A stretch of DNA of 64,000 nt from Penaeus vannamei (lineage: Eukaryota > Arthropoda > Malacostraca > Decapoda > Penaeidae), in NCBI RefSeq assembly GCF_042767895.1, contig NC_091578.1:19998998-20062997 (forward strand). Direction: 5' to 3'. How positions within the stretch are numbered: position 1 is the stretch's first letter; every line of letters begins with the position of its first letter. Made by a program: the position numbers and the translations under genes. A model generated the notes under the pieces. That model had not been told where the DNA came from and did no database searches. It saw only the letters and a list, made by a program, of their open reading frames with translations. Shown here one piece after another: positions 33,498 through 46,156 of the stretch.

Positions 33498-34431
33498 TGT
33501 ATATATTAGGGGGGTACTTACCAGAGGAGGGGAAGCGTTTATCTCTGTGGGAGGCCGGGAGGAGGCTGACCTCGGCCCCTATGTCGACAAGGAAACGTAG
33601 GGAGGAGGAGGCATCTCGGACGTACAATAAACGCCTCCGAGGTCCGCGAAAGACAGGTGCGCCCAGTTTCCGCTGTACCCTCCAATCTTTGAGCGGCGGT
33701 GCAGAAGCGCTGAAGCGAGGCTGGCGGTTAGGCGGTAGAGAGCGCCTGAAGTCCCGGTCACTGTGTGGCGGCGAAAGGGTGCGACAACGAGGCCGGGAGC
33801 GAGAGCGTTCCTGTGTAGATATCTTCTGCACAGCCTCGGATAGTATGGCGGCGTGAGCTGCAAGGGATCCCAACGTCACGGCGGAGGTGGTGGTTGCGGC
33901 AGACACTGTCGCTTTTGACGGTGTGGGTGCCCTAGCTTCGAGCATCGCGTCGGCTTTTAGGGCAAGGTGCTCCAATGGGGCATCTGACACCAGCAGGATT
34001 TGCTGGATGTCAGCGGGCAGCCGCTTGAGGAAGAGAGAGCGCATGACGTCTGGTGGGAGCGTCGTGCTGGTGCGGGTGAGGAGGCGCTGGAAGTGGTGAA
34101 GGATTTCTGTGGGAGTACGGCTGTCCGCGGCTTCAGACGAGAGGAAGGAGCTTAACGCGGTCAGAGGGTTAGGTGCTGCTCGCCTAAGAATGGCCTCCTT
34201 AAGCTCGTCGTAAGTGGCGCACCGATGATCATTCAGGAGGTCGCCGACGGTCAGAAGTTCTGGCGGGAGGTTAGTGACCAGCATACGGAATTTTGTGGTC
34301 TGGGTGGTGATGTTCCTGAGGAGGAATTCCTGCTCCACTTGAAAAAAACATTCCGGCAGGCTGGCCAGACTGGTAGCGTCCTGTGTGTTGCTGACATCTT
34401 GGGTAAAAACTTGGGTCACTCCGAGGGTCAC
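33498..34431 (-). pseudogene. Gypsy 1 gag and protease region
   Basis: The minus frame is open from 34431 and encodes a gag core (FFQVEQEFLLRNITTQTTKF; TYDELKEAILRRAAPN; LFLKRLPADIQQILLVS). The likely start is ATG at 34397, just downstream of the primer-binding site, but it lies in another frame; the A7 run at about 34344-34350 is the probable site of a one-base error. After an Arg/Ser/Pro-rich region comes the protease motif [17 protein letters not shown] (about 33560-33600). The usual catalytic triplet is D-T/S-G; here it reads D-I-G, a probably inactivating change. The frame then drifts away from protease sequence near 33510-33550 and runs on without meaning to 33226. Confidence 0.78.
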
Positions 34432-34434
34432 CAG
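34426..34434 (-). other. Gypsy 1 primer-binding site
   Basis: On the minus strand TGGTGACCC begins directly after the 5' LTR. The same motif is used by Gypsy 3 at 46448. The tRNA is not identified here. Confidence 0.72.
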
Positions 34435-34664
34435 TGTAGAGGTTAAGAAACCAAACTGGATTTTATCTCTATTGTTAATGAGCCAAGCACAAGTTATGTC
34501 AGGTCAGCAGTCGTGTGGCGAATGATGATTCCACCTATGGTCCGGCGGCTTAAGTACCTGACCGGCGATGTTAGCTCGGCCGATTAGGGCAGTCCCGAAG
34601 CAGGGGTCGGCCAATCACAGGTCAGGCGCGGTTCCAGATTGATGGCCAATCACGAACCGCTACA
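34435..34664 (-). repeat. Gypsy 1 5' LTR (intact, 230 bp)
   Basis: TGTAG...CTACA ends, 230 bp. It matches the split 3' LTR. It is followed by the target duplication gtat (34665-34668) and satellite core (tatagccttttgagag). Confidence 0.92.
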
Positions 34665-34668
34665 GTAT

Positions 34669-37600
34669 TATAGCCTTTTGAGAGAAACGTCGAAAAAAAC
34701 CTTTTCGCTTCCTAATGGTAATTATGAGGATTTTAACATTAATTCAGGTAATTATGATGATTTCCCTGATGATTCCTTTATTATTGGCAATAATGATGAT
34801 AATTATGATGATTATAACAATTATAATAATAATGATAAAGTCATAGAGCAATAATTAACTCAATTCCAATAATTTCCATACTAATAATGGCAATAGAAAT
34901 AATAACATCATTATCATTGTCATTATAATTATTATTATTGTCATTATTATTTCTAAGATCATCATTATTGCTATTATCATTATATAAATAGTTATAATAA
35001 TAAAAATAGCAATGATAATTAGCATAATAATTATCATAACTGAAATAATGATAATAATAATGATAATCATGATGATAATGACTATAATGATAAGAATCAT
35101 AAAAACGATAACAGTAATGATAATAATGATCATAATAATTATCATTCAGTCGAAAAAACGGCAAAATCTACCGTATTACAGCCTTTTGAGAGAAACGTCG
35201 AAAAAAAAACCTTATCGCTTTTTAATGATAATTATGAGGATTTTAACATTAATTCAGGTAATTATGATGATTTCCATGATGATTCTTTTATCATTGACAA
35301 TAATGATGATAATTATGATGATAATGACATTGATAATGACAATAATAATGATAATAATGATAAAGTCATAATTATAATGATAATCTTGATAATTACTGCA
35401 ATAATAGCAATAATTAACTCTATTCCAATAATTCCCATGCTAATAATGGTAACAGAAATAATAATAACATCATTATCATTGTCATTATAATTATTATTAT
35501 TGTCATTATTATTTCTAAGATCATCATTATTGCTATTATCACTATTTAAATAGTTATAATGATATAAATAGCAATAATTATTATTATAATAATTATTATA
35601 ACTGCAATAATGATGATAATAAAGATAATCATGATGATAATGATTATAATGATAATAATCATAAAAATGATGACAGTAATGATAATAATGATAATAATGA
35701 TTATCATTCAGTCCATTTATAATGAAATAAAGTCCAGAAGTAATAAAATCCCAAAAATCGAAAAAACGACAATATCTAGCGTATTACAGCCTTTTGGGAG
35801 AAACGTCGAAAAAAATCCCTTTTCGCTTTTTAATGGTAATTATGAGGATTTTAACATTAATTTAGGTAATTATGATGATTTCCATGATGATTCCTTTACT
35901 ATTGACAATAATGATGATAATTATGATGATAATGACAATGTTAATGACAATAACGACAATAATAATGATACAGTCATAATTATAATGATAATTTTGATAA
36001 TTACTTCAATAATAGCAATAATTAACTGTATTCCAATAATTTCCATACTAATAATGGCAATAGAAATAATAATAAAATCATTATCATTTTCATTATAATT
36101 ATTATTATTGTCATTATTATTTCTAAGATCATCATCATTGCTATTATCATTATATAAATAGTTATAATGATAAAAATAGCAAAAATAATTAGCATAATAA
36201 TTATTATAACTGCAATAATGACGATAATAATAATGATAATCATGATACTGACTATAATGATAATAATCATAAAAATGATGAAAGTAATGATAATAATGAT
36301 GATAATAATTATCATTCAGTCCATTTATAAGGAAATAAAGGCCAGAAGTAATTAAATCCCAAAAGTCGAAAAAACGGCAAAATCTAGCGTATTACAGCCT
36401 TTTGAGAGAAACGTCGAAAAAAAAACTTTTCGCTTTTTAATGGTAATTATGAGGATTTTAACATTAATTCAGGTAATTATGATGATTTCCATGATGATTC
36501 CTTTATTATTGATAATAATGATGATAATTATGATGTTAATGACAATGATAATGACAATAATAATGATAATGATAAAGTCATAATTATAATGATAATATTG
36601 AGAATTACTGCAATAATAGCAATAAATAACTCTATTCCAAAAACTTCCATACTAATAATGCCAATAGATATAATAACATCATTATCATTGTCATTATAAT
36701 TATTATTATTGTCATTATTATTTCTAAGATCATCATTATTGCTATTATCTTTATATAAATAGTTATAATGATAAAAATAGCAATAATAACAAGCATAATA
36801 ATTAATATAACTGCAATAATGATGACAATAGTAATGATAATCATGATGATAATGACTATCATGATAATAATCATAAAAATGATGACAGTAATAATAATAA
36901 TGATGATAATTATTATTCAGTCCATTTATAATGAAATAAAGGCCAGAAGTAATATTATCCCAAAAGTCGAAAAAAAAACGGCAAAACCTAGCATATTACA
37001 GCATTTTGAGAGAAACGTTGAAAAAAAAAACCTTTTCGCTTTTTAATGGTAATTATGAGAATTTTAACATTAATTCAGTTAATTATGATGATTTCCATGA
37101 TGATGGCTTTATTATTGACAATATGAAAATTATGATGATAATGACAATGATAATGGTAATAATAATGATAATAATGATAAAGTCATAAATAGTGATAATC
37201 TTGATAATTACTACAATAATAGCAATAATTAACTCTATTCGAATAATTTCCATACTAATAATGGAATTAGTAATAATAATATCATTATCATTGTCATTAT
37301 AATTATTATTATTTACATTATTATTTCTAAGATCATCATTGCTATTATCCTTATATGAATAGTTATAATGATAAAAATAGCAATAATGATTAGCATTATA
37401 ATTATTATAATTGCAATAATGATGATAATAATAATGATAATCATGATGATAATGACTATAATGATAATAATCATAATAATGATGACAGTAATGATAATAA
37501 TGATAATAATTACCATTCAGTCCATTTATAATGAAATAAAGATCAGAAGTAATAAAATCCCAAAAGTCAAAAAAAGGTAAAATCTAGCAAATTACAGCCT

Positions 37601-39035
37601 TTTCAGAAAAACATCGATAAAAAAACTTTACGCTTTTTAATGGTAAATATGAGGATTTTAACATTAATTTAGGCAATCATGGTGATTTCCATGATGATTC
37701 CTTTATTATTGACAATAATGATGATAATGACAATTTTATTGATGTTATTATTTCTATTGCCATTATTAGTATGGAAATTATTGGAATATAGTTAATTATT
37801 GCTATTATTGCAGTAATTATGAAGATTATCATTAAAATTATGGCTTTATCATTATTATCATTATTGTCATTATCATTGCCATTACCATCATAATTATTGT
37901 CATTATTATATCTAAGATCATAATTATTTCTAAGATCATCATTATTACTATCATCATTATAAAAATAGTTATAATGATAAAAATAGCAATCATACTTATC
38001 ATAATAATTATTATAACTGTAATAATAATGATAATAGTAATGATAAGCATGATAATAATGACTATAATGATAATAATCATAAAAATGATGACAGTAATGA
38101 TAATAATTATCATTCAGTCCATTTATAATGAAATGAAGGCCAGAAGTATTAGAATCCCAATAGTCGAAAAAAAAAGGCAAAATCTAGCGTATTACAGCCT
38201 TATGAGAGAAACGTCGAAAAAAAAACTTTCGCTTTTTAATGGTAATTATGAGATTTTTAACATTAATACAGCTAATTATGATGATTTCCATGATGAATCC
38301 TTTATTATTGACAATAAGGATTATAATTACTATAATAAAGACAATGATAATGACAATAATAATGATAATAATGATAAAGTCATAATTATAATGATAATCT
38401 TGATAATTGCTGCAATAATAGCAATAAATAACTCTATTGCAATAATTTCCATACTAATAATGGCAATAGAAATAATAATAACATCATTATCATTGTCATT
38501 ATAATTATTGTTATTGTCATTATTATTTCTAAGATTATCATTATTGCTATTATTATTATATAAATAGTAATAATGACAAAAATAGCAATAATAATTAGCA
38601 ATAATGATGATAATGATAATTATAATCATGATGATAATAACTATAATGATAATCATGATGATAATAACTATAATGATAATAATCATAAAAATGATGACAG
38701 TAATGATAATAATGATGATAATAATTATCATTCAGTTCATTTATTATTAAATGAGGGCCAGAAGTAATAAAATCCCATAAGTCGAAAAAAACAGCAAAAT
38801 CTAGCGTGTTACAGCCTTTTAAGAGAAGCGTCGAAAAAAAAAACTTTTCGCTTTTTAATGGTAATTATGAGTATTTTAACATAAATACAAGTAATTAGGA
38901 TGATTTCCATGATGATTCTTTTATTATTGACAATAATGATGATAATTATGATGATAATGACAATGATTATGACAATAATTTCCATACTAATAATGGCAAA
39001 AGAAATAATAACATCATTATCATTGTGATTATTGG
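34669..39035 (+). repeat. AT-rich satellite array, forward
   Basis: About seven units of the ~600-bp satellite with core anchors near 35147, 35710, 36320, 36918, 37520, 38115 and 38734. The first two are close together because that unit lost most of the segment after cagtc. At about 37728-37905 the segment between the internal inverted repeats is inverted. No gene. Confidence 0.93.
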
Positions 39036-40133
39036 AATAATGTTGATTATTGCTATTATTGCAGTATTTATCAAGATTATAGAGTTAATTATTGCTATTA
39101 TATCAGTAATTATCATTATAATTATGACTTTATCATTATTATCATTAATCTTGTCATTATCATTGTCATTATCATCATAATTATCATCATTATTGTCAAT
39201 AATAAAGGAATCATCTTGGAAATCATCATAATTACCTGAATTAATGTTAAAATCCTCATAATTAACATTAAAAAACAAAAAGTTTTTTCTACGTTTCTCT
39301 AAAAATGCTTTAATACGCTAGATTTTTCCGTTTTTTCGACTTTTGGGATTTTATTACTTCTGGCCTTTATTTCATTATAGATGGACTAAATGATAATTAT
39401 TATCATCATTATTATCATTACTTTCATCATTTTTATGATTATCATCATTATAGTCATTATCATCATGATTATCATTATTATCATCATCATTATTGCAGTT
39501 AGAATAATTATTATGCTAATTATGATTGCTATTTTTATCATTATAACTAATTATATAATGATAATAGCAATAATGATGATCTTAGAAATAATGATGATCT
39601 TAGAAATAATGATGATCTTAGAAATAATAATGACAATACTAATAATTACAATGACAATGATAATGATGTTATTATTATTTATATTGCCATTATTAGTATG
39701 GAGTTAATTATTGCTATTATTGCAGTAATTCTCAAGATTATCATTATAATTATGACTTTATCATTATTATCATTATTATTGTCATTATCATTGTCATTAT
39801 CATCATTATTGTCAATAATAAAGGAATCATCATGGAAATCATCAAAATTACCTGAATTAATACTAAAATCCTCATAATTACCATTAAAAAGCGAAAAGGG
39901 TTTTTGCGACGTTTCTCTCAAAAGGCTGTAATACGCTAGATTTTGTCGTTTTTTCGACCTTTGGAATTTTTTTTTTTTTACTTATGGCCTTTATTTCATT
40001 ATAAATGGACTGAATGATAGTTATTATCATAATTATTATCATTAGTCATCATTTTTATGATTATTATCATTATAGTCATTATCATCATGATTATCATGAT
40101 TTTTAACATTATTGCATTTATAATAATAAAAAG
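39036..40133 (-). repeat. AT-rich satellite array, reverse orientation
   Basis: After a breakpoint near 39035 the same unit reads in reverse (ttatttcattatagatggac; gtttctctaaaaatgc). A 21-bp subunit containing atgatgatcttagaaata is tandemly repeated three times at about 39570-39632. The stretch ends against the Gypsy 2 LTR at 40134. Confidence 0.92.
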
Positions 40134-40972
40134 TCCCCGCCGTGTGCCACGTGCGGTTACATCCCGCAGACGTATATATATATTTTTTCACCTGTGACTG
40201 AGTCTCGCAGGCTTTCTTATTCATTTATTTATTTTATTTTTATGTTCAGCCATCAGTCAAGAAGGACTGTGGTGATAATGTGAACTTTGTTATTTTTATA
40301 ACTATGAACGTAATTCTAACCAAGTCTCACTACTTTTATGGCGTTGAAGTCGCCAAGCCAAACTATTTATTTATTTTTAAACATGAATATTGTAAATATA
40401 TTATGGTCGAAATGCACACACCTTTGTCTACCTTTCCATGACTGAAAATGCCTGTAACTCCCTAGTGAGTGCAATTTGCTCCCAAAATAAACTTCATACC
40501 ATCATAGAGCTTTTACTCAACTCCAGTCAGAATAATTCATAATCTTACCACCACTAAAGTTCTGGTTCTGACCAAGGTTAGATGCCTAAATCTTTCTCAG
40601 ACTCGGGTCTCCTAAACAGCATATTGCTGGTTGCTCTGACATCACACAACCCTTGAAAGGCTGTAAAAAGGCTAGATAAATCAGAGAATATTAAGCTGAT
40701 ATCAAAAGAACAGATTCATTTTGCTATACCTGTGTTCCCGCTCCCAGCAGGCGGATGCTCAAACCGAGGGGAAGAAGAATTCTATGATCTTGCTTTTTTC
40801 TTCCAAACACGTCCACGCAGACGTTCAGCCTACGCTATCTCCCTTTTCACATCTACACACTTACACATCCAACATTCAGCACACACATTCTGTACTTTCC
40901 TTCCACCCTTCTCTGATACAACACCCACACCCACTTACACGACATGCAGGGTTCCCGAACCTACTAATCGGG
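40134..40972 (+). repeat. Gypsy 2 5' LTR, 5'-clipped, right boundary uncertain
   Basis: The first ~400 bp match 57193-57561 with substitutions and small indels, including tatatatata where the other copy has a T run. The right boundary is not certain. Two primer-site-like sequences follow: tggtggcagcg at 40973 and tggtaggcagcggtggg at 41111. If the second is used, the LTR is about 140 bp longer. Confidence 0.65.
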
Positions 40973-41227
40973 TGGTGGCAGCGTGCCGTAGGCCCGGAAC
41001 CTTACATCTGTTCAATGCAGACGAATCTTTCCCTTGAGCAAAAACCATATTCTCGGTTGAGCCCGGACTCAACCAGACCACTTAAAATCTACTGGGTCTA
41101 CGCCCCTTTTTGGTAGGCAGCGGTGGGAGAGAACAGTCATTCTTTCTATAAAGTGCCTGGTCAAGCCTTTGTGCAAGTCTATCGCACGCTAAGTAACGGT
41201 TTGTAGAGCAAGTGCTGGGACGCAAAA
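40973..41227 (+). other. Gypsy 2 leader with candidate primer-binding sites
   Basis: Between LTR and gag. It holds the two tggt-type candidates named above. No ORF with family features. Confidence 0.5.
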
Positions 41228-42584
41228 ATGCCTCGCACACGCAATACCGTCCAAGGAGAACCCACTAATGAGTCCTCAGGATCCTCTTCTAACACCCTTT
41301 TTGAGGGCCCCGAGTTTCATCGAGGAGATAATGCTCAATCTTTGACTTTGGGGCAAAGGCTAGAGCCCCGTGACCACCTCTCGCTCTCGATGTATGAGGA
41401 GCTGGTGGATAAATTCGAACGACTGAATTCCCGGTTCAGTACCCTGGAAGGGCAGTACGCCAATATCGTGCGATTACTGGAGCCCAGGGCATCTGAACCA
41501 CACACTCGTTCGCCAGCTGCGGCCTCTGCATCGCAGGTAGAAGCGGGGGTGCATGCGGTCACAACTGACCACTCGTCTCAGCGTGCGCCCGTCAATCCGT
41601 GTCCCTTAGATCAGGGTATAACCCTGCGTGACCCGATTCCACCTTACCGGGCAGAAGTTCCAGCTAGCCAGCCTCTTCGGAGGAATAAGGAGTTGGAAAC
41701 TTGGTTTCGGCACGTTGAGCAAGCCCATCCTTACCGCCCGTGGTAGCTGTAGGGGAACGGCGGATATAGTCATTAACTCCCCAGTTTTTGACGGCATTGG
41801 GACCTGGGACGAGTTCAAGCAAACCCTTCGACAACGTCTCCGGGGGACGTGCTCGTCGATGGAGTACCTACGGCATTTGGGGTCGTACGTACTAGGCGAC
41901 ACTTCCCCTAGGGACTTCTATCTCGCGGTCGAGACCATGATTTATCAAGGCATGCGTGACTATCCTGGTGAACTTGGGCCAGCTGAACCTCTGATGAGGA
42001 GAACTTTTCTCCATGGACTCCCGCCCTGGCTGCGGGAAAAGCTCCTGTTGATAGAGGATCAGCCACTTTACCGGGTGGTCGAAGCAGCCCAAAAGGTCTG
42101 GCACCATCGGCACTATGCCGGGCGGGTAGAGAAACCCTTGGTCAGTTTCTCGAGCGAGGCAGGGCCTAAACCTCGCTCTTCTACTCCTCGCGAGGGTCGA
42201 TCTCCGGCAGCTTCCCCTCCAGTTGATCCCCTAGCAGAGTTACCCGTACGCACTCGAGAACCCCGACGCTGGTGTCCCTACCATCAGGTGACTACGTATG
42301 ACGCCTCCGAGTGTCGTGCGGTGCGAGAGGGTAATCAGTGCACCCGGTGTGGCCGCCGAGGGCATGTGGCTGGGCGGTGCTTTTTTCGGGCAGAACAACG
42401 TAGGGCACCGCCCGACAGAACACAACCGCAACCACAACGAGCCACTGCCAGGGACAATGATGATGGCGGGCGCCGAGGGGAGCGACAGTTCCACGGAACC
42501 GGAGCTTCCCGAGGCACAGATTCAGGCGGGGCGGCCGCTATTGAATTGTGTGGTTGCTGGGACTATGGTCTTAGCCTTTCTTGA
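41228..42584 (+). pseudogene. Gypsy 2 gag, frameshifted
   Basis: Starts at ATG 41228 (MPRTRNTVQGEPTNESS) with a low-complexity, partly helical N-terminus (YEELVDKFERLNSRFSTLEG). A one-base shift near 41740 moves the frame, and the capsid-like core continues (WDEFKQTLRQRLRGTC; DFYLAVETMIYQGMRDYPGE; HGLPPWLREKLLLIEDQPLY). A Pro/Ser-rich linker is followed by one zinc knuckle, CTRCGRRGHVAGRC (42341-42382), with the spacing C-x2-C-x4-H-x4-C. The product would form the particle and bind RNA. Confidence 0.85.
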
Positions 42585-43116
42585 CTCGGGAAGTGAAGCA
42601 ACGGTGGTGAAGGAGTCTTGTTTCAGGAGGATTTCCAGCACCCCGCTCTCACCGCACCCACGCGGCCTTAGGGGGGCATTTGGGGCCGCGTTGGACATCA
42701 AGGGCAGGGCAACCCATGAGTTTAAGATTTCCCGAGCCTGTAAGTGCCGGCACTCGGTGTTCGTGGTGGACGACGACACCAGGTTTCCAGCAGAGGTGCT
42801 GATAGGTGTGGACCTGCTGCGGAGGTTCAATTTTAAGTTGAACCTCTCCCCTGTTTCAGGGGCCAGCTCTGCTAGCTTTAATGGAGTCCGACTCGGGGTT
42901 TCGTTCTCGGGTGCCGGGTCCCTCGCCATCCTGACATACCACGAACCGGAGGCCTTGTTACGTTGCTGTAGCGCGAGCGGCGGAGACCGGGAAGGTGCGA
43001 TGAGATGTGCGCGGATCAGACAGTTCCGGTTGAGATCGAGCAAGGATTCGTCCTCTGCTATGCGGCGATCGTGGAGGTTTCACTTAATCGTCTCGAATAC
43101 GACGCGGAATCCATGA
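42470..43116 (+). pseudogene. Gypsy 2 protease
   Basis: In a different frame from gag, the segment encodes MVLAFLDSGSEATVVKES, with the aspartic protease triplet D-S-G at about 42583-42591, followed by CRHSVFVVDDDTRFPAEVLI and GVDLLRRFNFKL, the second half of a retropepsin-like fold. The frame ends at 43116, before the RT frame that opens at 43146. The gag-to-protease frame change could be natural frameshifting or damage; one copy cannot tell. Confidence 0.75.
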
Positions 43117-43145
43117 ACTAGGATTCCGGCGTCAACCCGGAAGAT

Positions 43146-44515
43146 GTGGGCTCATCCTCTGGGGATAGTCGAGGAGCTTTAGACATGGCTTCCTCGACTC
43201 CCATCGATGATGGAAGCGAACCGGATAGTCTGATGGCGGACTTCGAGGACCGGTTTGATTTTGCACATGGACTTGATGACTTTGGCTATAACAGGGACGA
43301 GTTTGAGGTTTTCCTGGTATGTTCTTTTGAGAACGAGGAACTTCCCTCATCAGCAGGGGCAGTTGGTGTTCCCCGGGTGGATCTTGCTCACCTGTCGTCA
43401 GTCCAACATGAACAGCTTGTCCAGGTACTTGATCGTTACCCGGATCTGTTCAACGAAGGGCTGCCTCCAGGTGTGGTGCCACACATGAAGCATAAAATCA
43501 AAACCACGGACGACCAACCCGTCCATGTGAAACAGTGGCGCCTCCCGGAGAGTACACGGCAGTACATCCGTACGGAGTGCGACAAGATGCTTGCAAACGG
43601 GATGATCGAGCTTTCTTGCTCACCATGGCTCTCTCCTGTTGTGCTAGTGAAAAAGAAGGATGGTTCGACACGCTTTTGCGTTGACTACCGTGCTTTGAAC
43701 GCGAAAACAGTTTCAGATGCGTATCCCATACCCAGGATGGACGCTGCCATTGATCAGCTGGCAGGTAAGTCTTGGTTTAGTGTCCTCGACGCTAAAAGCG
43801 CATACTGGACTGTTGAGGTCGATGAGAGGGACCAAGAAAAGACAGCTTTCTCGGACGGCGCCCGTCTGTTTCAGTTTTCGCGTATGCCCTTTGGATTGAC
43901 GACGGCCCCGTCAACTTTTCAGAGGGCTATCGCCGCCGTTCTCAACCCGGTGTTGGGCCACCATGCGCTGGCATATCTTGACGATGTCGTAATATACAGT
44001 GCAGGGTTTGAGCAGCACCTATCTCACCTCGATGCCGTGTTGCAGTTGGTCGCTGGAGCAGGGTTCAGGCTTAAAAGTGTCGGTCGCTTCGCGACCGACA
44101 CTTTTCGTTTTCTTGGCCACTTGATTACGCCGAACGGTGTTTTGCCTGACCCTGACAAGGTTACAGTGATACGAGCCATAAAGACACCACGCAACCAACG
44201 GCACGTTCACCAGTTCTTGGGGCAACTGTTTTTCTTTTTTTTCGCAGGCACGTGCCCAATTATGCACGGGTCGCATCTCCTTTGATTCGGCTCCTGAAAA
44301 AAGATACAAAATTTTCATGGGGCAAACCTCAGCAGGAGGCTTTTGAATGGCTTAAGCAGGCGCTTGCCACCGCGCCTTGCTTGATCCAACCAAATTTTGA
44401 AAAGCCCTTTGAGCTTCACACCGATGCTTCGGGCACGGCGATCGGTGCTTGCCTTATGCAGGTACCCGACCATCGATCTGGAAGCCCTCGCTGTTGTCGA
44501 GAGCACTAGGCATTA
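43146..44515 (+). pseudogene. Gypsy 2 reverse transcriptase and truncated RNase H
   Basis: RT: QWRLPESTRQYIRTECDKML, VLVKKKDGSTRFCVDYRALN, WFSVLDAKSAYWTVEV (motif A), FQFSRMPFGLTTAPSTFQ (motif B) and ALAYLDDVVIY (motif C, codons 43974-43985). Just after it, 44073-44105 forms a perfect palindrome where a Lys-x-x-Lys-Cys type motif is usual. A T-rich run at 44229-44242 shifts the frame. RNase H begins with PFELHTDASGTAIGACLMQ, but its middle is missing near 44461, and the frame changes again before IDLEALAVVEST. The RNase H Glu and second Asp (FRIFTDHRPL) follow in the next frame. Confidence 0.88.
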
Positions 44516-46128
44516 TCACCCTTACCTTTATGGGAGACGATTCCGTATCTTTACAGATCACAGGCCGTTGGTATCAGTCTTCCGCAAACCAACTGCCTCG
44601 GTAAGGATGACGCGATGGGCTCACGAACTGACATTTTACGACTTCAAGCTTCTTTATAAGCCGGGTCGAGTCCACCACGTCCCTGACTTGCTCAGTCGTC
44701 AGATCGCAGCCATTGCTGACCTTGATAGCCCCTTGCTGCAACCAGACTTGGTGGAGCGTCATCAGAGAGATGATCCCCTTTGGCAACAGCTCATAGAGTA
44801 TCTGGAGGAAGGCCGCCTGCCGCCGAGGCGTATCCCTCTTCCCCTAGACCAATTCGAACTTCGGGACCGAGTCTTATATCATGTCAAGTCCAATAATGAA
44901 CGAGCCATGCTTCAGCTCGTAATCCCAGGGTCGCTGTGCGGCGCTGCTTTGGATGTGGTCCATGCCGTACCGTCCGCCGGACATCAGGGCGTCCACAGGA
45001 CGTATCAGTGGCTAAGGGATCATTTTTACTTTCCCGGGATGTTGGCCGCATCCCGGAGATATGTCACATCATGTACGGCATGTCAACGGAGGAAGGGGGC
45101 GATCGCCCGAACTCCCCTACAGTCCATGCCGGACGTCGCGGAGCCCTTCGAGCGGGTGTCCGTGGATATCCTCACTCTTACCCCTTCGGCGCGTGGAAAC
45201 AAATACGTCCTTGTGCTGATTGACCATCTTACCCGGTTTGTCGAGCTGTTCCCGTTGGCATCGAAGGACGCCCAAACCGTAGCAGACGTGTTTCTTGCGG
45301 AATTCGTTACTCGGTACGGTCCCCCGCGGACCCTATTATCAGATAACGGCCTTGAATTCCGCAATCGTCTCCTTTCCGACATCTGTCATCACCTCCAGGT
45401 GAAGTCGCTCTTCACCACAGTCTACCATCCGCAAGCCAACGGTATGGTGGAGAGGGTGAATCGGGTGGTCAAGGACGCCCTGAGCACGCTCCAAATGGAT
45501 GATCCTGATTGTTGGGACGATTTATTACCGTATGTGAGGTTTGCCATCAATTCCTCCATACACCAGAGCGTAAACGACGTCCCTTTGTACCTTCTCACAG
45601 ATCGGGACAGTCATTTTCCGCTCGTGGGATCAAACCACGTAATCTATGCCAAAGGGGCCTTGCCCTCATTAAGGTCAAAACTCCGAGCAGTTGGTGAGGC
45701 CGCCCGAAAGGCTCGTGAGCGTTGGACCGCCGATCACGATCGAAGGCGGCGGGCTCGACCGCGGGAGTATAACGAAGGGGATCTGGTCTTTGTACATCGC
45801 AGCGTTATCCTACACCCCAGTCACGGAACCAGACCCCTGGGTCCCCGATGGTTAGGGCCGGTCCGGGTCTTGAAAAAGCTCGGGCCCGTGGCTTATGTGG
45901 TGAGGAGACCAAATTCAGATGGGCAGGAAGTCACCTTGCACCCAAATAAATTTAAAGCAATTCGGGTCACTGCGGAATTCGTCCCTCCTTTCTTTCAAAC
46001 TTTCCCCGTTTGGACGGCACAGCCCCTCCGGACCTGGAATCGGACATGGGACCTTTACAAGATCCCGGTGCTGATAACCTCTTGGATTCGGAATCCTCGG
46101 CCCCGTCATCGGAGGGGGTAGACGATTA
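44465..46128 (+). pseudogene. Gypsy 2 RNase H end and integrase
   Basis: The frame is open to 46121. After the RNase H remainder (RFRIFTDHRPLVSVF; DLLSRQIAAI) comes the integrase: GHQGVHRTYQWLRDHFYF with CTACQRRKG (His/Cys zinc-binding site), then VSVDILTLTP (Asp), LLSDNGLEFRNR (Asp) and QANGMVERVNRVVKD (Glu), so the catalytic triad is intact. A C-terminal module of the GPY/F type follows (YNEGDLVFVHRSVI; RPLGPRWLGPVRVLKKLGPV). The end of the frame looks shifted: another frame gives an acidic tail (DSESSAPSSEGVDD) ending at TAA 46126-46128, a more likely natural end. No chromodomain is seen. Confidence 0.88.
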
Positions 46129-46156
46129 ACCATGGGACCCTGGGTCTGACTGGGAC
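46129..46156 (+). other. Gypsy 2 3' sequence up to the Gypsy 3 insertion
   Basis: 28 bp of Gypsy 2 sequence after its pol. The last four bases, ggac (46153-46156), are the left target duplication of Gypsy 3. Confidence 0.7.

Larger units (their letters stand above)
18623..34664 (-). mobile_element. Gypsy-type LTR retrotransposon 1, nested host of LINE B and LINE A
   Basis: The LTRs start TGTAG and end CTACA. The element is bounded by a 4-bp target duplication, gtat, at 18619-18622 and 34665-34668, within the satellite core ctagcgtattacagcc. In minus orientation the order is 5' LTR (34664-34435), primer-binding site, gag, protease, RT, RNase H, integrase, polypurine tract, 3' LTR. The 3' LTR is split into 18623-18706 and 30745-30881 by about 12 kb of LINE sequence. 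Without that insert the element is about 4 kb. All coding parts carry frameshifts or stops, so it is inactive. The pol order and the integrase placed after RNase H support a Gypsy (Metaviridae) element. Confidence 0.9.
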
